A stretch of DNA of 64,000 nt from Marinobacterium sp. (GTDB lineage: Bacteria; Pseudomonadota; Gammaproteobacteria; Pseudomonadales; Balneatricaceae). Position 1 is the first letter of the stretch. Every line of letters begins with the position of its first letter. The notes below the pieces were generated by a model. The model made no database searches. It was not told where the DNA came from and saw only the letters and a list, made by a program, of their open reading frames with translations. The stretch spans positions 124,001-188,000 of the forward strand of contig JAUWAC010000002.1 in assembly GCA_030602245.1 (NCBI GenBank), read 5' to 3'. The position numbers were made by a program, and so were the translations under genes. Below, piece by piece: positions 1 through 8,876 of this stretch.

Positions 1-1031
1 TGGGCGACCGGGACATCGATATAATCGGTCTCGCTGTGCCACGGATCGCGCTCGAAATCCGGATCGCTGATGTAAACATAACGATCGTCCGCACCGCTGA
101 TGACAACCCAGTGCGGAGCGCGGTTGCGGTTCAGTCGCCAGGTGCTGATCAGCGTGATTGCCACCGCACCGGTGCCGATCGCGTTAAGCAGTTCCGCGAC
201 AGACAGCTCTCGTTCGTGCAGCTGTACATCGGTGTCGGCCAGCTGCGCCAGATAATCCTGATGCACCAGTTCGATCACCTCTTTCTTGGCCGGATCCCGC
301 ACGCTGTCGATAAACGGCGTACCGGCCGGGGTGACGTAGAGGGCTGCTGCAAATCCTCGATGCCATGCACTCAGCGCCAGTCCGTGCGGCGAGCAGCCGC
401 CATGGCCCGAGGTCATGAAGATGGTGGTCGCCTCACGCCAGATGCGCAGTTCTTCGCGGCGTGTCATCGCACGCTCTGGCTGCAGTCGTGCCATGGCCAT
501 CAACAGGCAGGCGGGGCCGCAGGTAAATGCCGTGGTCTGCTCGTAATAGCGGGTGCGTGGGCTGGGCCCCTGTGCCGTGCGCCGGATCGTTTTCTCCATC
601 CGCAGGGCATCGCAGCCATCTTCGTAGTAGTCGGCGATGCGACCGAAACGGTGATAGCCGCAGCGTTCGTACAGCGCAATCGCCGGGTGGTTATCGCTGC
701 GGACTTCCAGCCGCATAAAGCCACAGCCGCGTTCGCGGGCATGTTGTTCGGCGGTCTGCAAAAGCGCGACGGACAGGCCGCATCCGCGCCACGCCGGCGC
801 GATGGCAATCGAGTACAGCCGTGCCAGGTTGGTGCCGGAGCGGTACAGATTCAGTACGTAGCCCGCCGGTGCCTCCTCAGCGTCGGCGATCAGCAGGTCG
901 GCGTGTTCGGAGCGCAGCATGTGGCCAAGGCTGCGACGTGACAAGCGGTCGCCGCTGAAACAGCGTTTTTCCAGTTCGCAGAGGCGGTCGAGATCATCGC
1001 GTCGGGCGCGGCGGATCGGCAGGTCGGTCAT
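1..1031 (-). CDS. GNAT acetyltransferase / C39-like peptidase fusion (3' end cut by window)
   Basis: The minus frame is open from an ATG at 1031 to the window edge (about 343 codons), so the C-terminus is missing. Residues about 1-150 read as a RimI-like GNAT acetyltransferase (start MTDLPIRRARRDDL; acetyl-CoA loop region IAIAPAWRGCGLSVALL; then SDNHPAIALYERCGYHRFG). From about residue 160 a papain-like C39 peptidase domain follows, with the presumed catalytic Cys in TTAFTCGPACLLM and the presumed His in APHWVVISG. This fusion architecture is known in gammaproteobacteria but its substrate is not. The gene is divergent from a RimK-family ligase, with 198 bp between the two starts. An acyl transfer plus peptide cleavage role on a small peptide is inference. 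Confidence 0.85.
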   Translation of the reverse strand, partial: MTDLPIRRARRDDLDRLCELEKRCFSGDRLSRRSLGHMLRSEHADLLIADAEEAPAGYVLNLYRSGTNLARLYSIAIAPAWRGCGLSVALLQTAEQHARERGCGFMRLEVRSDNHPAIALYERCGYHRFGRIADYYEDGCDALRMEKTIRRTAQGPSPRTRYYEQTTAFTCGPACLLMAMARLQPERAMTRREELRIWREATTIFMTSGHGGCSPHGLALSAWHRGFAAALYVTPAGTPFIDSVRDPAKKEVIELVHQDYLAQLADTDVQLHERELSVAELLNAIGTGAVAITLISTWRLNRNRAPHWVVISGADDRYVYISDPDFERDPWHSETDYIDVPVA

Positions 1032-1229
1032 GGGTGGGCACATACGGGCAGTTTCCGCCGATGCTACACCGCTGGCCGGTGGAAAACTACAGCCCGGTGA
1101 TGTGGTCAAGGGCCCTGTTCGCTTCACGCGATCGACCGCCCCTGAGCGGGTAAAAAATTGTCGCTGCGCATATTTGAGCGCCTTCGCATCCGGCGCATAC
1201 TGTGAGCAACAACAGCCAGGGAGTGAGTG

Positions 1230-2711
1230 ATGGCCGGGTTTTACGTGGTGGTGGATGATCTGCGGGACTGGACGCCCTATTTCCCCAGTCGTGACGTGAT
1301 CTCGTTTGAGCAGTATATGGCGCTGTCGGAGGAGCCGGGGCGCGGGCGCACGCGGATTATCAATTGCTGCCGCAACTCGAGATCGCTCGGGCGTGGCTAC
1401 TACTGCTCGCTGCTGGCCGAAGCCCGAGGGCACAATGTGATTCCGTCGGTGCAGGTGATCAATGATCTGCGCCGCAAATCGTTGTGGTCGCTGGAGCTGG
1501 AAGGGGTCGAGGCGGCGCTGGACAAGCTGGCGCTGGCCGAGGGGGATCAGCGCGAGCAGATCGACGTGAAGATCTTTTTCGGTGACTGCGATGTGCCCCA
1601 GTTGGCACCGCTGGCACGGCAGCTGTTCGAACGTTTCCCGATTCCGTTGCTGGAGGTGCGGCTCAAGCGTGAGCGGGGCTGGCGCATTCAGCGCATCCGT
1701 CAGGGGGCGCTGCGCGATCTTGCGGGCGAGGAGCAGGATCTGTTCGCGCAGGCGCTGGACCGTTTCAGCAACCGGATCTGGCGCAGGCAGCGGGCCCGCC
1801 GACAGTACCGCTACGATATGGCGATGCTGGTCAACCCCGAGGAAAAGCTGCCGCCGAGCGACCGTACCGCGATTGCCCGATTCGTGCGTGCGGGTAAGCG
1901 GCTGGGTATCAATGTGCAGCTGATCGGACGGCAGGATTACCAGCGCCTGGCCGAGTATGACGCCCTGTTCATTCGCGAGACCACGGCGATCGATCACCAC
2001 ACCTACCGTTTTGCGCGCAAGGCCGAGGCGGAAGGACTGGTGGTCATGGATGACCCGACCTCGATTCTGCGCTGCACCAACAAGGTCTACCTTGCCGATC
2101 TGCTGCGCACCCACCGGGTGCCGACGCCGAAAACCCGTATCCTCAGCGATGCCAGTGCCGAAACGGTCCGGAATTTGATCGAGGCGCTCGGCCTGCCGGT
2201 GGTACTGAAGATACCGGACGGCGCCTTTTCGCGCGGCGTGATCAAGGTGGAGAGTGCCGACGCCCTGACACAGGCGCTGAAAAAGCTGCGTCAGAGCTCG
2301 TCACTGGTGCTGGCACAGGAGTTTATGTACACCGATTACGACTGGCGCATTGGCGTGCTGAACAACAAGCCGTTGTATGCCTGTCGCTACTTCATGGTGC
2401 AGGATCACTGGCAGATCTACCGGCATGACGGCGGCAGCGAACCGGACTCCGGCGGGTTCGATACCCCGGCCACCTGGGAGGTGCCGCGCAAGGTGCTGGA
2501 CGTGGCGCTGAAGGCTGCGCGCCTGATCGGTGACGGTTTCTACGGCGTCGATATCAAGCAGTCGGGTGAGCGGGTGGTGGTGATCGAGGTCAACGACAAT
2601 CCCAGCATCGATTCCGGGGTTGAGGATCTGCAGCTCGGCGGCGCGTTGTACCACGAGATCATGGCCGAGTTTCTGCGCCGTCTGGAGCTGAAGCGGCAGA
2701 TGCCGGCGTGA
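1230..2711 (+). CDS. RimK-family ATP-grasp ligase
   Basis: This is a 493-residue protein with a RimK-like N-terminal region and a C-terminal ATP-grasp domain (about residues 270-480). The ATP-grasp part shows a lysine-rich strand near LPVVLKIPDGAFSRGV and metal-binding residues in VIEVNDNPSIDSG. RimK-type enzymes use ATP to join an amino acid, usually glutamate, to a carboxylate of a protein or peptide. This long form is not the ribosomal S6 ligase RimK itself, which is about 300 residues. I chose ATG 1230 over GTG 1227 because GGGAG at 1219-1223 sits 6 nt before it. It is divergent from the GNAT/C39 gene, and its TGA abuts the convergent pseudouridine synthase gene. Confidence 0.85.
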   Translation: MAGFYVVVDDLRDWTPYFPSRDVISFEQYMALSEEPGRGRTRIINCCRNSRSLGRGYYCSLLAEARGHNVIPSVQVINDLRRKSLWSLELEGVEAALDKLALAEGDQREQIDVKIFFGDCDVPQLAPLARQLFERFPIPLLEVRLKRERGWRIQRIRQGALRDLAGEEQDLFAQALDRFSNRIWRRQRARRQYRYDMAMLVNPEEKLPPSDRTAIARFVRAGKRLGINVQLIGRQDYQRLAEYDALFIRETTAIDHHTYRFARKAEAEGLVVMDDPTSILRCTNKVYLADLLRTHRVPTPKTRILSDASAETVRNLIEALGLPVVLKIPDGAFSRGVIKVESADALTQALKKLRQSSSLVLAQEFMYTDYDWRIGVLNNKPLYACRYFMVQDHWQIYRHDGGSEPDSGGFDTPATWEVPRKVLDVALKAARLIGDGFYGVDIKQSGERVVVIEVNDNPSIDSGVEDLQLGGALYHEIMAEFLRRLELKRQMPA

Positions 2712-3560
2712 TCAGGCCGGCCGATAGCGGCAGTGTTCAGACAGGAACGCGTCCGACAGCTCAAAGCTGACCCGGCGCCGCTGCAGCGGGCATTCAAACG
2801 CCAGCGCCACGGCAAACAGCTGCAGCCCCTGGGTGTTCTTGTTGCCCTCGCCATAACGCGGGTCGCCGATCACCGGGTGGCCGATGCCGCTCAGGTGGCG
2901 GCGGATCTGGTGGGTGCGGCCGGTGTCGATGTCGATCTCCGCCAGACTCTGCCGGCGGTCGGCGTCCCAGCTCAGGCGCTGGTAGCGGGTGTGGGCCGGC
3001 TTGCCGTCGAGGCGGGCATCGATCCGGCCGCTGTGCGGCAGCTCCCCGAGTACCCAGGCGCGGTAACGCTTTTCCACTTTGCGCTCGCGAAACAGCGCCG
3101 ACAGTTGGGCGGCGAGCCCGGCCTTATGTGCGATCAGCATCAGGCCGGCGGTTTCACGATCCAGACGGTGGACTGCAAAAGCGGTGCGGCGCGGCTCCAG
3201 TATCTGCTCCGCGAGGCGCAACAGCGACAGGTGATCGCCGAAATCGTTGCCCTGTGACAGCACGCCGGCGGGTTTGAACCAGACCGAATAGGCGCCGGCA
3301 TCATGCAGGCAGATGGGGGCGGGCGCAGTACGGGCGAGCAGCTCGGCATCATAGTACAGCTCGATCCGGTCGCCGCTCTTCAGGACCTCGGTCGCCTTGC
3401 GCAGTCGCTTGCGTCCGCGGCCGCGCCTGAGCCAGACGGCGCCTTTGGCCATCGCGTCCTTGATACGCTGGCGCGACAGCCCCGAGGCGTCGGCGAGAAA
3501 GTCGGTGACCTTGCGGCCGGCGTCGGTGGCAGCGATGGTCTGTTGCAGTTCCATTTTCAT
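2712..3560 (-). CDS. RluA-family pseudouridine synthase
   Basis: This 282-residue protein would isomerise uridine to pseudouridine in rRNA or tRNA. An S4-like RNA-binding segment lies at about residues 15-75 (SGLSRQRIKDAMAKGAV). The RluA catalytic motif HRLDRETAGLML carries the catalytic Asp, and GRTHQIRRHLSGIGHPVIGD is the conserved C-terminal signature. It overlaps the upstream TlyA gene by 4 bp (3557-3560), so the two are probably co-translated as an RNA-modification operon. The target nucleotide cannot be assigned from sequence alone; RluA-, RluC- and RluD-type enzymes share these motifs. Confidence 0.9.
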   Translation of the reverse strand: MKMELQQTIAATDAGRKVTDFLADASGLSRQRIKDAMAKGAVWLRRGRGRKRLRKATEVLKSGDRIELYYDAELLARTAPAPICLHDAGAYSVWFKPAGVLSQGNDFGDHLSLLRLAEQILEPRRTAFAVHRLDRETAGLMLIAHKAGLAAQLSALFRERKVEKRYRAWVLGELPHSGRIDARLDGKPAHTRYQRLSWDADRRQSLAEIDIDTGRTHQIRRHLSGIGHPVIGDPRYGEGNKNTQGLQLFAVALAFECPLQRRRVSFELSDAFLSEHCRYRPA

Positions 3561-4327
3561 GCGTGGGTCTCCGCCGGGCGTTTGCGGGCCACCAGTACGA
3601 ACTCGCGGTTGCCGTCGCCGCCCAGGATCGGACTGTCGTCGTAATCGAGGCAGTCAAAGCCCAGCGCGTCAAGCTGCTGTTCGATCCGTTGGCGCACCCT
3701 CGGATACAGGCTTGCATCACGCACAATGCCGCCCTTGCTGATATTCTCCGGCCCCACCTCGAACTGAGGTTTCACCAGCGTAATCAACAATCCCTGCGGG
3801 CGCAGCAGCGGGGCGAGGGCGTCCAGAATCAGGGTCTGCGAAATAAAGGACACATCCATGACCGCCAGATCAAAGCCGTGACCGTCGGTGTGGGCCAGCA
3901 GATCCGGTTGCAGTTCGCGCGCGTTGTAGCCCTCAAGACAGATTACCCGAGGGTCCTGACGCAGGCGCGGGGCCAGCTGATCATGGCCGACCTCGATACC
4001 AACCACCTTCGCAATACCGTGTTGCAGCAGGCAGTCGGTAAAGCCGCCGGTGGACTGGCCGACATCGATCGCCACCTTGCCTTCCAGCGGCAGGGCATGG
4101 CGGGTCAGCGCTGGTACCAGCTTCAGCGCGCCGCGCGAGACATAGCGGTCCGCTGCGCTGGCTTCAATATCGATCGGGATATCGGTGGCGAGTTTGAGGC
4201 CGGGTTTGGTGGCTACCAGCCAATCACCCTGGTTGATCCGAACCCGGCCTTCCTTGATCAGGCGCTGGGCGCGGGCGCGGCTGTCACAGAGGCCGCGTTC
4301 GACGAGGAGTATGTCCAGCCGTTGCAT
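3557..4327 (-). CDS. tlyA: TlyA-family rRNA 2'-O-methyltransferase
   Basis: This is a protein of about 256 residues with an N-terminal S4 domain (MQRLDILLVERGLCDSRARAQ, ending in VSRGALKL) and a FtsJ-like SAM methyltransferase domain. The SAM motif is DVGQSTGGFTDCLLQ. Later blocks are LAVMDVSFISQTLIL and LVKPQFEVG, consistent with the K-D-K-E tetrad of 2'-O-methyltransferases. TlyA enzymes methylate ribose in 16S and/or 23S rRNA. A TTG at 4342 would add five residues, but ATG 4327 gives the usual family start and has GGA upstream. It overlaps the downstream pseudouridine synthase by 4 bp. Confidence 0.9.
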   Translation of the reverse strand: MQRLDILLVERGLCDSRARAQRLIKEGRVRINQGDWLVATKPGLKLATDIPIDIEASAADRYVSRGALKLVPALTRHALPLEGKVAIDVGQSTGGFTDCLLQHGIAKVVGIEVGHDQLAPRLRQDPRVICLEGYNARELQPDLLAHTDGHGFDLAVMDVSFISQTLILDALAPLLRPQGLLITLVKPQFEVGPENISKGGIVRDASLYPRVRQRIEQQLDALGFDCLDYDDSPILGGDGNREFVLVARKRPAETHA

Positions 4328-4397
4328 CGTGGATTCCGACAATACAAAGCGCGCTAGTATAGCCGCTGCGGCGGGATCAGGGGGAGGGGAAAACGAG

Positions 4398-4419
4398 AAG
4401 GCGGCCCGCAGGCCGCCTT
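4398..4419 (-). terminator. Rho-independent-type terminator for the symporter gene
   Basis: A perfect 9-bp stem (AAGGCGGCC / GGCCGCCTT) with a 4-nt loop lies just beyond the stop codon of the minus-strand symporter gene. On that strand it is followed within a few bases by TTTTCCCC, a weak U-tract. Confidence 0.7.
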
Positions 4420-4428
4420 CAAGGTGCG

Positions 4429-5781
4429 TTACTTCTGGTTTTCGAAGTATTCGCGTGTCAGCCTGAACACGACCGGACTCAGCAGAGCCAGAGCGACCAG
4501 GTTGGGGATCGCCATCATCGCGTTCAGGGTATCGGCCACGAGCCAGACGAAATCCAGGCTCAGGGTTGCACCCACCGGAATCGCCAGAATCCAGAGGATA
4601 CGGTACGGCGTGATCGCCTGGACGCCGAACAGGAACTCGACGCAGCGCTCACCGTAGAACGACCAGCCGATGATCGTGGTGAAGGCGAAGATCGCCAGCG
4701 AGATCGCCACCAGATAGTTGCCGAACGCGGGCAGGCCGTGCGCGAAGGCGGCGCTGGTCAGAGCCGCACCGGATTCGCCGCTGGTCCAGACGCCGGAGCT
4801 GACGATCACCAGACCGGTGATGGTGCAGACGATCAGCGTATCGATGAAGGTACCCAGCATCGCAACCAGACCCTGACGGACCGGGTTGTGAGTCTGTGCT
4901 GCCGCGTGCGCGATCGGCGCAGAGCCCAGGCCTGCTTCGTTGGAGAAGACGCCGCGGGCAACACCGAAGCGGATCGCCGCCCAGACCGCCGCGCCGGCAA
5001 AGCCACCCTCAGCGGCCGCCGGTGAGAAGGCGTGGGTGAAGATCAGGCTCAGCGCATGCGGAATCTCTGCCGCGTTAATCGCCAGTACGATCAGACCGGC
5101 GATAATGTACGAGATCGCCATGAACGGTACCAGTGCGCCGGCGACGCTGCCGATGCGCTTGATGCCGCCAAGCAGGACCGAGCCGACCAGTACCATGATG
5201 ATGACGCCGCTGACCCAGTTCGGGATACCGAAGTTGGATTGCAGCACCTCTGCGACCGAGTTGGACTGGACGGTGTTACCGATACCGAAACCTGCGCAGG
5301 CGCCGAAGATCGCGAATGCAACACCCATCCAGGCCCATTTCTGGCCCAGACCGTTTTTGATGTAGTACATCGGACCGCCGACGTGGTTGCCGCGCTCGTC
5401 GGTTTCGCGGTACTTCACCGCCAGAACGGCTTCTGAGTACTTGGTCGCCATCCCGATCAGGGCGGTGATCCACATCCAGAACAGGGCGCCCGGGCCGCCG
5501 AGGAAGATGGCGGTGGCGACACCGGCAATGTTACCGGTACCGACGGTGGCCGACAGGGCCGTCATCAGGGCCTGAAACGGCGGGATCTCACCCTGGGCGA
5601 CATCCTCGGCCGAGGCCTTGCGTCCGCTCCACAGGAGACGGAAGCCGGTGCCGATCTTCAGGATCGGCATCAGTTTGAGCCCCAGGGAGAGGAAGAAGCC
5701 GACCCCAAGGATCAGGATCAGCATCAGTGGGCCCCAGACGACGCCGTTGATGCTGGAAATGAGTGATTCAAGAGCTGCCAT
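4429..5781 (-). CDS. Alanine/glycine:cation symporter (AGCS family)
   Basis: This 450-residue inner-membrane protein has about 10-11 hydrophobic segments. Family landmarks include SATVGTGNIAGVATAIFLGGPGALFWMW, KYSEAVLAVKYRE with GGPMYYI, and GVFSNEAGLGSAPIAHAAA. AGCS proteins import alanine or glycine with Na+ (or H+). The length is normal for the family. It is monocistronic, with a hairpin terminator just downstream. Its neighbour is the glycine betaine oxygenase operon, whose pathway ends in glycine, so a glycine role is possible but not shown. Confidence 0.93.
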   Translation of the reverse strand: MAALESLISSINGVVWGPLMLILILGVGFFLSLGLKLMPILKIGTGFRLLWSGRKASAEDVAQGEIPPFQALMTALSATVGTGNIAGVATAIFLGGPGALFWMWITALIGMATKYSEAVLAVKYRETDERGNHVGGPMYYIKNGLGQKWAWMGVAFAIFGACAGFGIGNTVQSNSVAEVLQSNFGIPNWVSGVIIMVLVGSVLLGGIKRIGSVAGALVPFMAISYIIAGLIVLAINAAEIPHALSLIFTHAFSPAAAEGGFAGAAVWAAIRFGVARGVFSNEAGLGSAPIAHAAAQTHNPVRQGLVAMLGTFIDTLIVCTITGLVIVSSGVWTSGESGAALTSAAFAHGLPAFGNYLVAISLAIFAFTTIIGWSFYGERCVEFLFGVQAITPYRILWILAIPVGATLSLDFVWLVADTLNAMMAIPNLVALALLSPVVFRLTREYFENQK

Positions 5782-6120
5782 CGATTGGTCTCCGAAATTA
5801 GTTGTCAGCTGACTGTCTGATCTGATTATTCTTCGAATAATACGGGTTAATATTCTGATGTTTAAAAAATAACCAGGTCATTAACCCATAGGTTCGCAAT
5901 GCTATAGAATTAATAACTGCACTGTCTATGTGTAAAAACGCTACAGATCGCGTTTGCACGCAATAACGGAAGAATTTTTTGTAACGCGCGTTTGAAATCG
6001 AGATTTTTTCTGGCTGTGTCGTTGCTGCAACGCCTTCAGGGTGACTTCTGTGTGCGTTTTGTGCAGTTCGGGCAACGAAAAACGCCGGCACTGGGCCGGC
6101 GTTAGCAGAAGGGCGAGGCA
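5782..6120 (-). promoter_or_regulatory. AT-rich intergenic region with inverted repeat upstream of the symporter gene
   Basis: This 339-bp stretch has no convincing gene and is much richer in A+T than its flanks. It contains a perfect 7-bp inverted repeat ATTATTC-TTC-GAATAAT at 5825-5841, 44 bp upstream of the symporter start. A second, wider pair, GGGTTAAT (5844-5851) and ATTAACCC, follows about 29 bp later. These are candidate operators for the symporter promoter. The far end holds the gbcA terminator. A 107-codon frame on the minus strand was dismissed as chance. Confidence 0.4.
6078..6103 (-). terminator. Terminator of gbcA
   Basis: A perfect 9-bp stem AACGCCGGC / GCCGGCGTT (6081-6089 and 6095-6103) with a 5-nt loop lies downstream of the gbcA stop. 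On the minus strand the stem runs directly into TTTTTCG, a classic intrinsic terminator. Confidence 0.85.
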
Positions 6121-7383
6121 TCAGCCCAGGTTTTTCAGTACGGTGTCGCTGTACCAGTCAAGGAAGTTGATGACGCCGAACTCGTAGGTCTTGGAGTACG
6201 GCCCCGGCTCGTAGCCGATGGAGTTGATTCCGCGCTGGTTCTCCTCCCCGAGCACACGGTCCTGATCGTTGGTGGCATCCCACACCTGACGCAGACGCTC
6301 CGGATTGTAGTCGACCCCTTCCACGGCATCCTTGTGCACGAACCACTTGGTGGTCACCAGCGACTCCTGCGCTGAAATCGGCAGCACGCGGAACACGATG
6401 AAATGGTCGCTCTGCATGTGGTTCCAGGAGTTCGGCAGGTGCAGGATACGCATCGAACCCAGATGGCGGTTCTTGATCCGACCGAGCAGCTTGCTGCACG
6501 CCTGCTCGCCGTCGATGGTCATGACCTGAGTGCCTTCCTTCAGCGGCATGCGGACGATGCGGTTGCGTACGCCGAAGCTCTTGTGTTCGTGCGGAATCCC
6601 CTCGGCATCCCACTGTGCTGCCATGCGCTGGTAGTGGTCGAGGAATTCCTGCGGCGCGCGCGGGTCGTTGGTGTCGTCCCATTCCAGAATGGTATTCAGC
6701 AGTTCCGGGTGGCTGCCGGCGCAGTGGTAACACTCGCGGTTATTCTCGATCACCAGCTTCCAGTTGGCCTGCTCGTACATGTTCGATTCGACGGCGAGCT
6801 TGGTGTTCTCGACGTCGTACGGCTCCATGTACTCTTCCAGCGTGGCGAGGAATTCATCGAAGTCCCCTTCCGGCTCCTCCTTGCCCAGACAGATGAAGAT
6901 GAAGCCGCCGGCGACCTTGCAGTGCGTTTTCTTCAGGCCGTGCTGCTTCATGTCGAACGCCTCACCCATCTCGGTGCCGGCGAACAGCAGGTTGCCTTTC
7001 AGGTCGTAGGTCCACTGGTGATAGGGGCAGACCAGATTGGCGACCTTGCCACGGTGCTCGGTGCAGACGCGGGAGCCGCGGTGGCGGCAGCTGTTATGGA
7101 AGGCGTTGATGCTGCCATCGGCATCGCGCACGATCAGTACCGGGTTCTGGCCGATCTCGACGGTGAAGTAATCGCCTTTGGCGGGGATTTCGCTGCTCAT
7201 GCCGACGAACAGCCACTCTTTCTGGAACACCTCCTCCATGTCGATGCGAAACATGTGCGGATCGTTATACAGCGGGCGCGGCAGCGAGTAGTCGCGGCGG
7301 CGTTCGCTGAGCAGGTGGGTCATCTCCTCGCGGGCCTGATCAAGGCTGGCATAGCTCAGGTTCAGCAGGTCGTTCTGTGTCAT
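6121..7383 (-). CDS. gbcA: Glycine betaine monooxygenase, oxygenase subunit
   Basis: This is a Rieske non-haem iron oxygenase of about 420 residues. The Rieske centre is the C-x-H / C-x2-H pair in CRHRGSRVC and CPYHQW. The mononuclear iron site is in ENNRECYHCAGSHPELL. Whole stretches such as SMRILHLPNSWNH and WDATNDQDR match what I know of Pseudomonas GbcA. With GbcB it demethylates glycine betaine to dimethylglycine and formaldehyde. ATG 7383 (MTQNDLLNL) is preferred because an upstream ATG at 7413 falls next to a GC-rich palindrome. It is divergent from gbcB, as in Pseudomonas. Functional assignment is by recognition and context; stachydrine- or carnitine-type relatives share the fold. Confidence 0.9.
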   Translation of the reverse strand: MTQNDLLNLSYASLDQAREEMTHLLSERRRDYSLPRPLYNDPHMFRIDMEEVFQKEWLFVGMSSEIPAKGDYFTVEIGQNPVLIVRDADGSINAFHNSCRHRGSRVCTEHRGKVANLVCPYHQWTYDLKGNLLFAGTEMGEAFDMKQHGLKKTHCKVAGGFIFICLGKEEPEGDFDEFLATLEEYMEPYDVENTKLAVESNMYEQANWKLVIENNRECYHCAGSHPELLNTILEWDDTNDPRAPQEFLDHYQRMAAQWDAEGIPHEHKSFGVRNRIVRMPLKEGTQVMTIDGEQACSKLLGRIKNRHLGSMRILHLPNSWNHMQSDHFIVFRVLPISAQESLVTTKWFVHKDAVEGVDYNPERLRQVWDATNDQDRVLGEENQRGINSIGYEPGPYSKTYEFGVINFLDWYSDTVLKNLG

Positions 7384-7726
7384 GGCGTTCAGTCTTCTCG
7401 TTGCATGTTGCATATGGGTGTGTGCCCCGATCAGGGGCGGCGCTCCTCACGACGCAATACCCCGCATCCCTTGGCGTTGTAACGAGAGGGGTGTATGTGT
7501 CTGGCGGCAATGCTGCCCCCGAGTGTGCAGGGGCAATATTCTGTTCGCGACATCGACCGATTCTGTTTAAGACAGAGGGGGTGGCGCACGGCGGGATTTG
7601 GTTGTTTTGAGACAATTCGCTGTCGCGAATAAGTAAGTGGCAGCACCGGCTTGGGCAGAAAATGGCCGCACAATGTGACCCCGGTTCAGAGGGTCGTGCC
7701 CAACATCCGTTTCAGGACCCGTAGCC
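7384..7726. promoter_or_regulatory. Shared gbcA/gbcB divergent promoter region
   Basis: This 343-bp region separates the divergent gbcA and gbcB genes and holds no convincing gene. Two inverted repeats stand out: GCCCC-gatca-GGGGC at 7424-7438, on the gbcA side, and ATTCGC-tgtc-GCGAAT at 7615-7630, about 100 bp before gbcB. In Pseudomonas this control region is bound by the AraC-type activator GbdR; no such regulator gene is in this window. Confidence 0.5.
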
Positions 7727-8854
7727 ATGAGCAACCCCAGTGTACCGAGCAGCAGTTCGGATGCGTTCATCCCTGTGTCGACCCAGATCTGGAGCAACGG
7801 CCGCCATGCGGTGCGCTGCGTCAAGGTGATCCAGGAAACCTGGGATGTCACCACCTACTGCTTTATGGCCGAGCAGCCGGTCATGTTCTTCTTCAAACCC
7901 GGTCAGTTCGTGACGCTGGAACTGGAGATCGAGGGCGAGACGGTGTTCCGCTCCTACACGATCTCCAGCTCGCCGTCGGTGCCGTACAGCTTCTCGATCA
8001 CGGTCAAGCGGGTGCCGGGTGGCCTGGTGTCCAACTGGCTGCACGACAACATGACCGAAGGCTCGGAGCTGGCGGTGCACGGGCCGGTCGGTGCCTTCAA
8101 CAGCATCGATTTCCCGGCGCGCAAGGTACTGTTCCTCTCCGGTGGCGTCGGTATCACGCCGGTGATGTCGATGACACGCTGGGCCTTCGACACCAACGCC
8201 GATGTGGATATGGTGTTCGTGCACAGCGCCCGTACGCCGCGTGACATCATCTATCAGCGCGAGCTGGAGACGATTTCGGCACGCATCAGCAACTTCGATC
8301 TGCACCTGATCTGCGAGCGCGTCGAGGCGGGGCAGAGCTGGGCCGGCTATCGCGGCTTCCTCGATCGCACCAAGCTCGACATGATCGCGCCGGATTTCCT
8401 CGAGCGGGAGGTGTTCTGCTGCGGCCCGACGCCGTACATGAAGGCGGTGCGGCGGATGCTGGAGCAGGCCGGCTTCGACATGACGCACTACCACGAGGAG
8501 TCGTTTGGCGCGACGCCGGAGACGATCGAAGAGCAGGCGGTGCAGGACGCTGAGGCCGCGGCTGAAGAGGCGGATGCACTGCAGGTCAGCGATCTGTATC
8601 AGGTCGAGTTCGCGAAAACCGGCAAGAGCGTACGCATCGCGCCGGGCGAAACCGTGCACACGGCGGCGGCCAAGCTCGGCCTGCACATTCCCAAGGCGTG
8701 CGGTATGGGGATCTGCGGGACCTGTAAGGTGAAGCGGATCGAGGGCGATATTGAAATGTCGCACAACGGCGGCATCACCGATGAAGATGTCGAAGCGGGC
8801 TACTTCCTCTCCTGCTGCAGCGTACCGCAGGGGGACGTGGTGGTCGAATACTGA
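7727..8854 (+). CDS. gbcB: Glycine betaine monooxygenase, reductase subunit
   Basis: This 375-residue protein is a class IA-like electron-transfer subunit. It has an FAD domain with the R-x-Y-S motif in FRSYTISSSP (about residues 80-90) and an NAD-binding region GGVGITPVMSM (about 140-150). A C-terminal plant-type [2Fe-2S] ferredoxin domain carries Cys residues in CGMGICGTC and SCC. It would pass electrons from NADH to the Rieske oxygenase GbcA. ATG 7727 has AGGA about 9 nt upstream. It is divergent from gbcA and convergent with the formate dehydrogenase regulator 22 bp downstream. Confidence 0.9.
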   Translation: MSNPSVPSSSSDAFIPVSTQIWSNGRHAVRCVKVIQETWDVTTYCFMAEQPVMFFFKPGQFVTLELEIEGETVFRSYTISSSPSVPYSFSITVKRVPGGLVSNWLHDNMTEGSELAVHGPVGAFNSIDFPARKVLFLSGGVGITPVMSMTRWAFDTNADVDMVFVHSARTPRDIIYQRELETISARISNFDLHLICERVEAGQSWAGYRGFLDRTKLDMIAPDFLEREVFCCGPTPYMKAVRRMLEQAGFDMTHYHEESFGATPETIEEQAVQDAEAAAEEADALQVSDLYQVEFAKTGKSVRIAPGETVHTAAAKLGLHIPKACGMGICGTCKVKRIEGDIEMSHNGGITDEDVEAGYFLSCCSVPQGDVVVEY

Positions 8855-8876
8855 GCCGGAGCGGCGCTGGTCGGTG

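Noticed and set aside
36-941. A 301-codon plus-strand frame opposite the GNAT/C39 gene
   Set aside because: It is the high-GC shadow of the minus-strand gene, which has clear acetyltransferase and C39 motifs.
5798-6121. A 107-codon minus-strand frame in the AT-rich gap
   Set aside because: Its composition is unlike neighbouring genes, there is no ribosome site, and it runs across the gbcA terminator.
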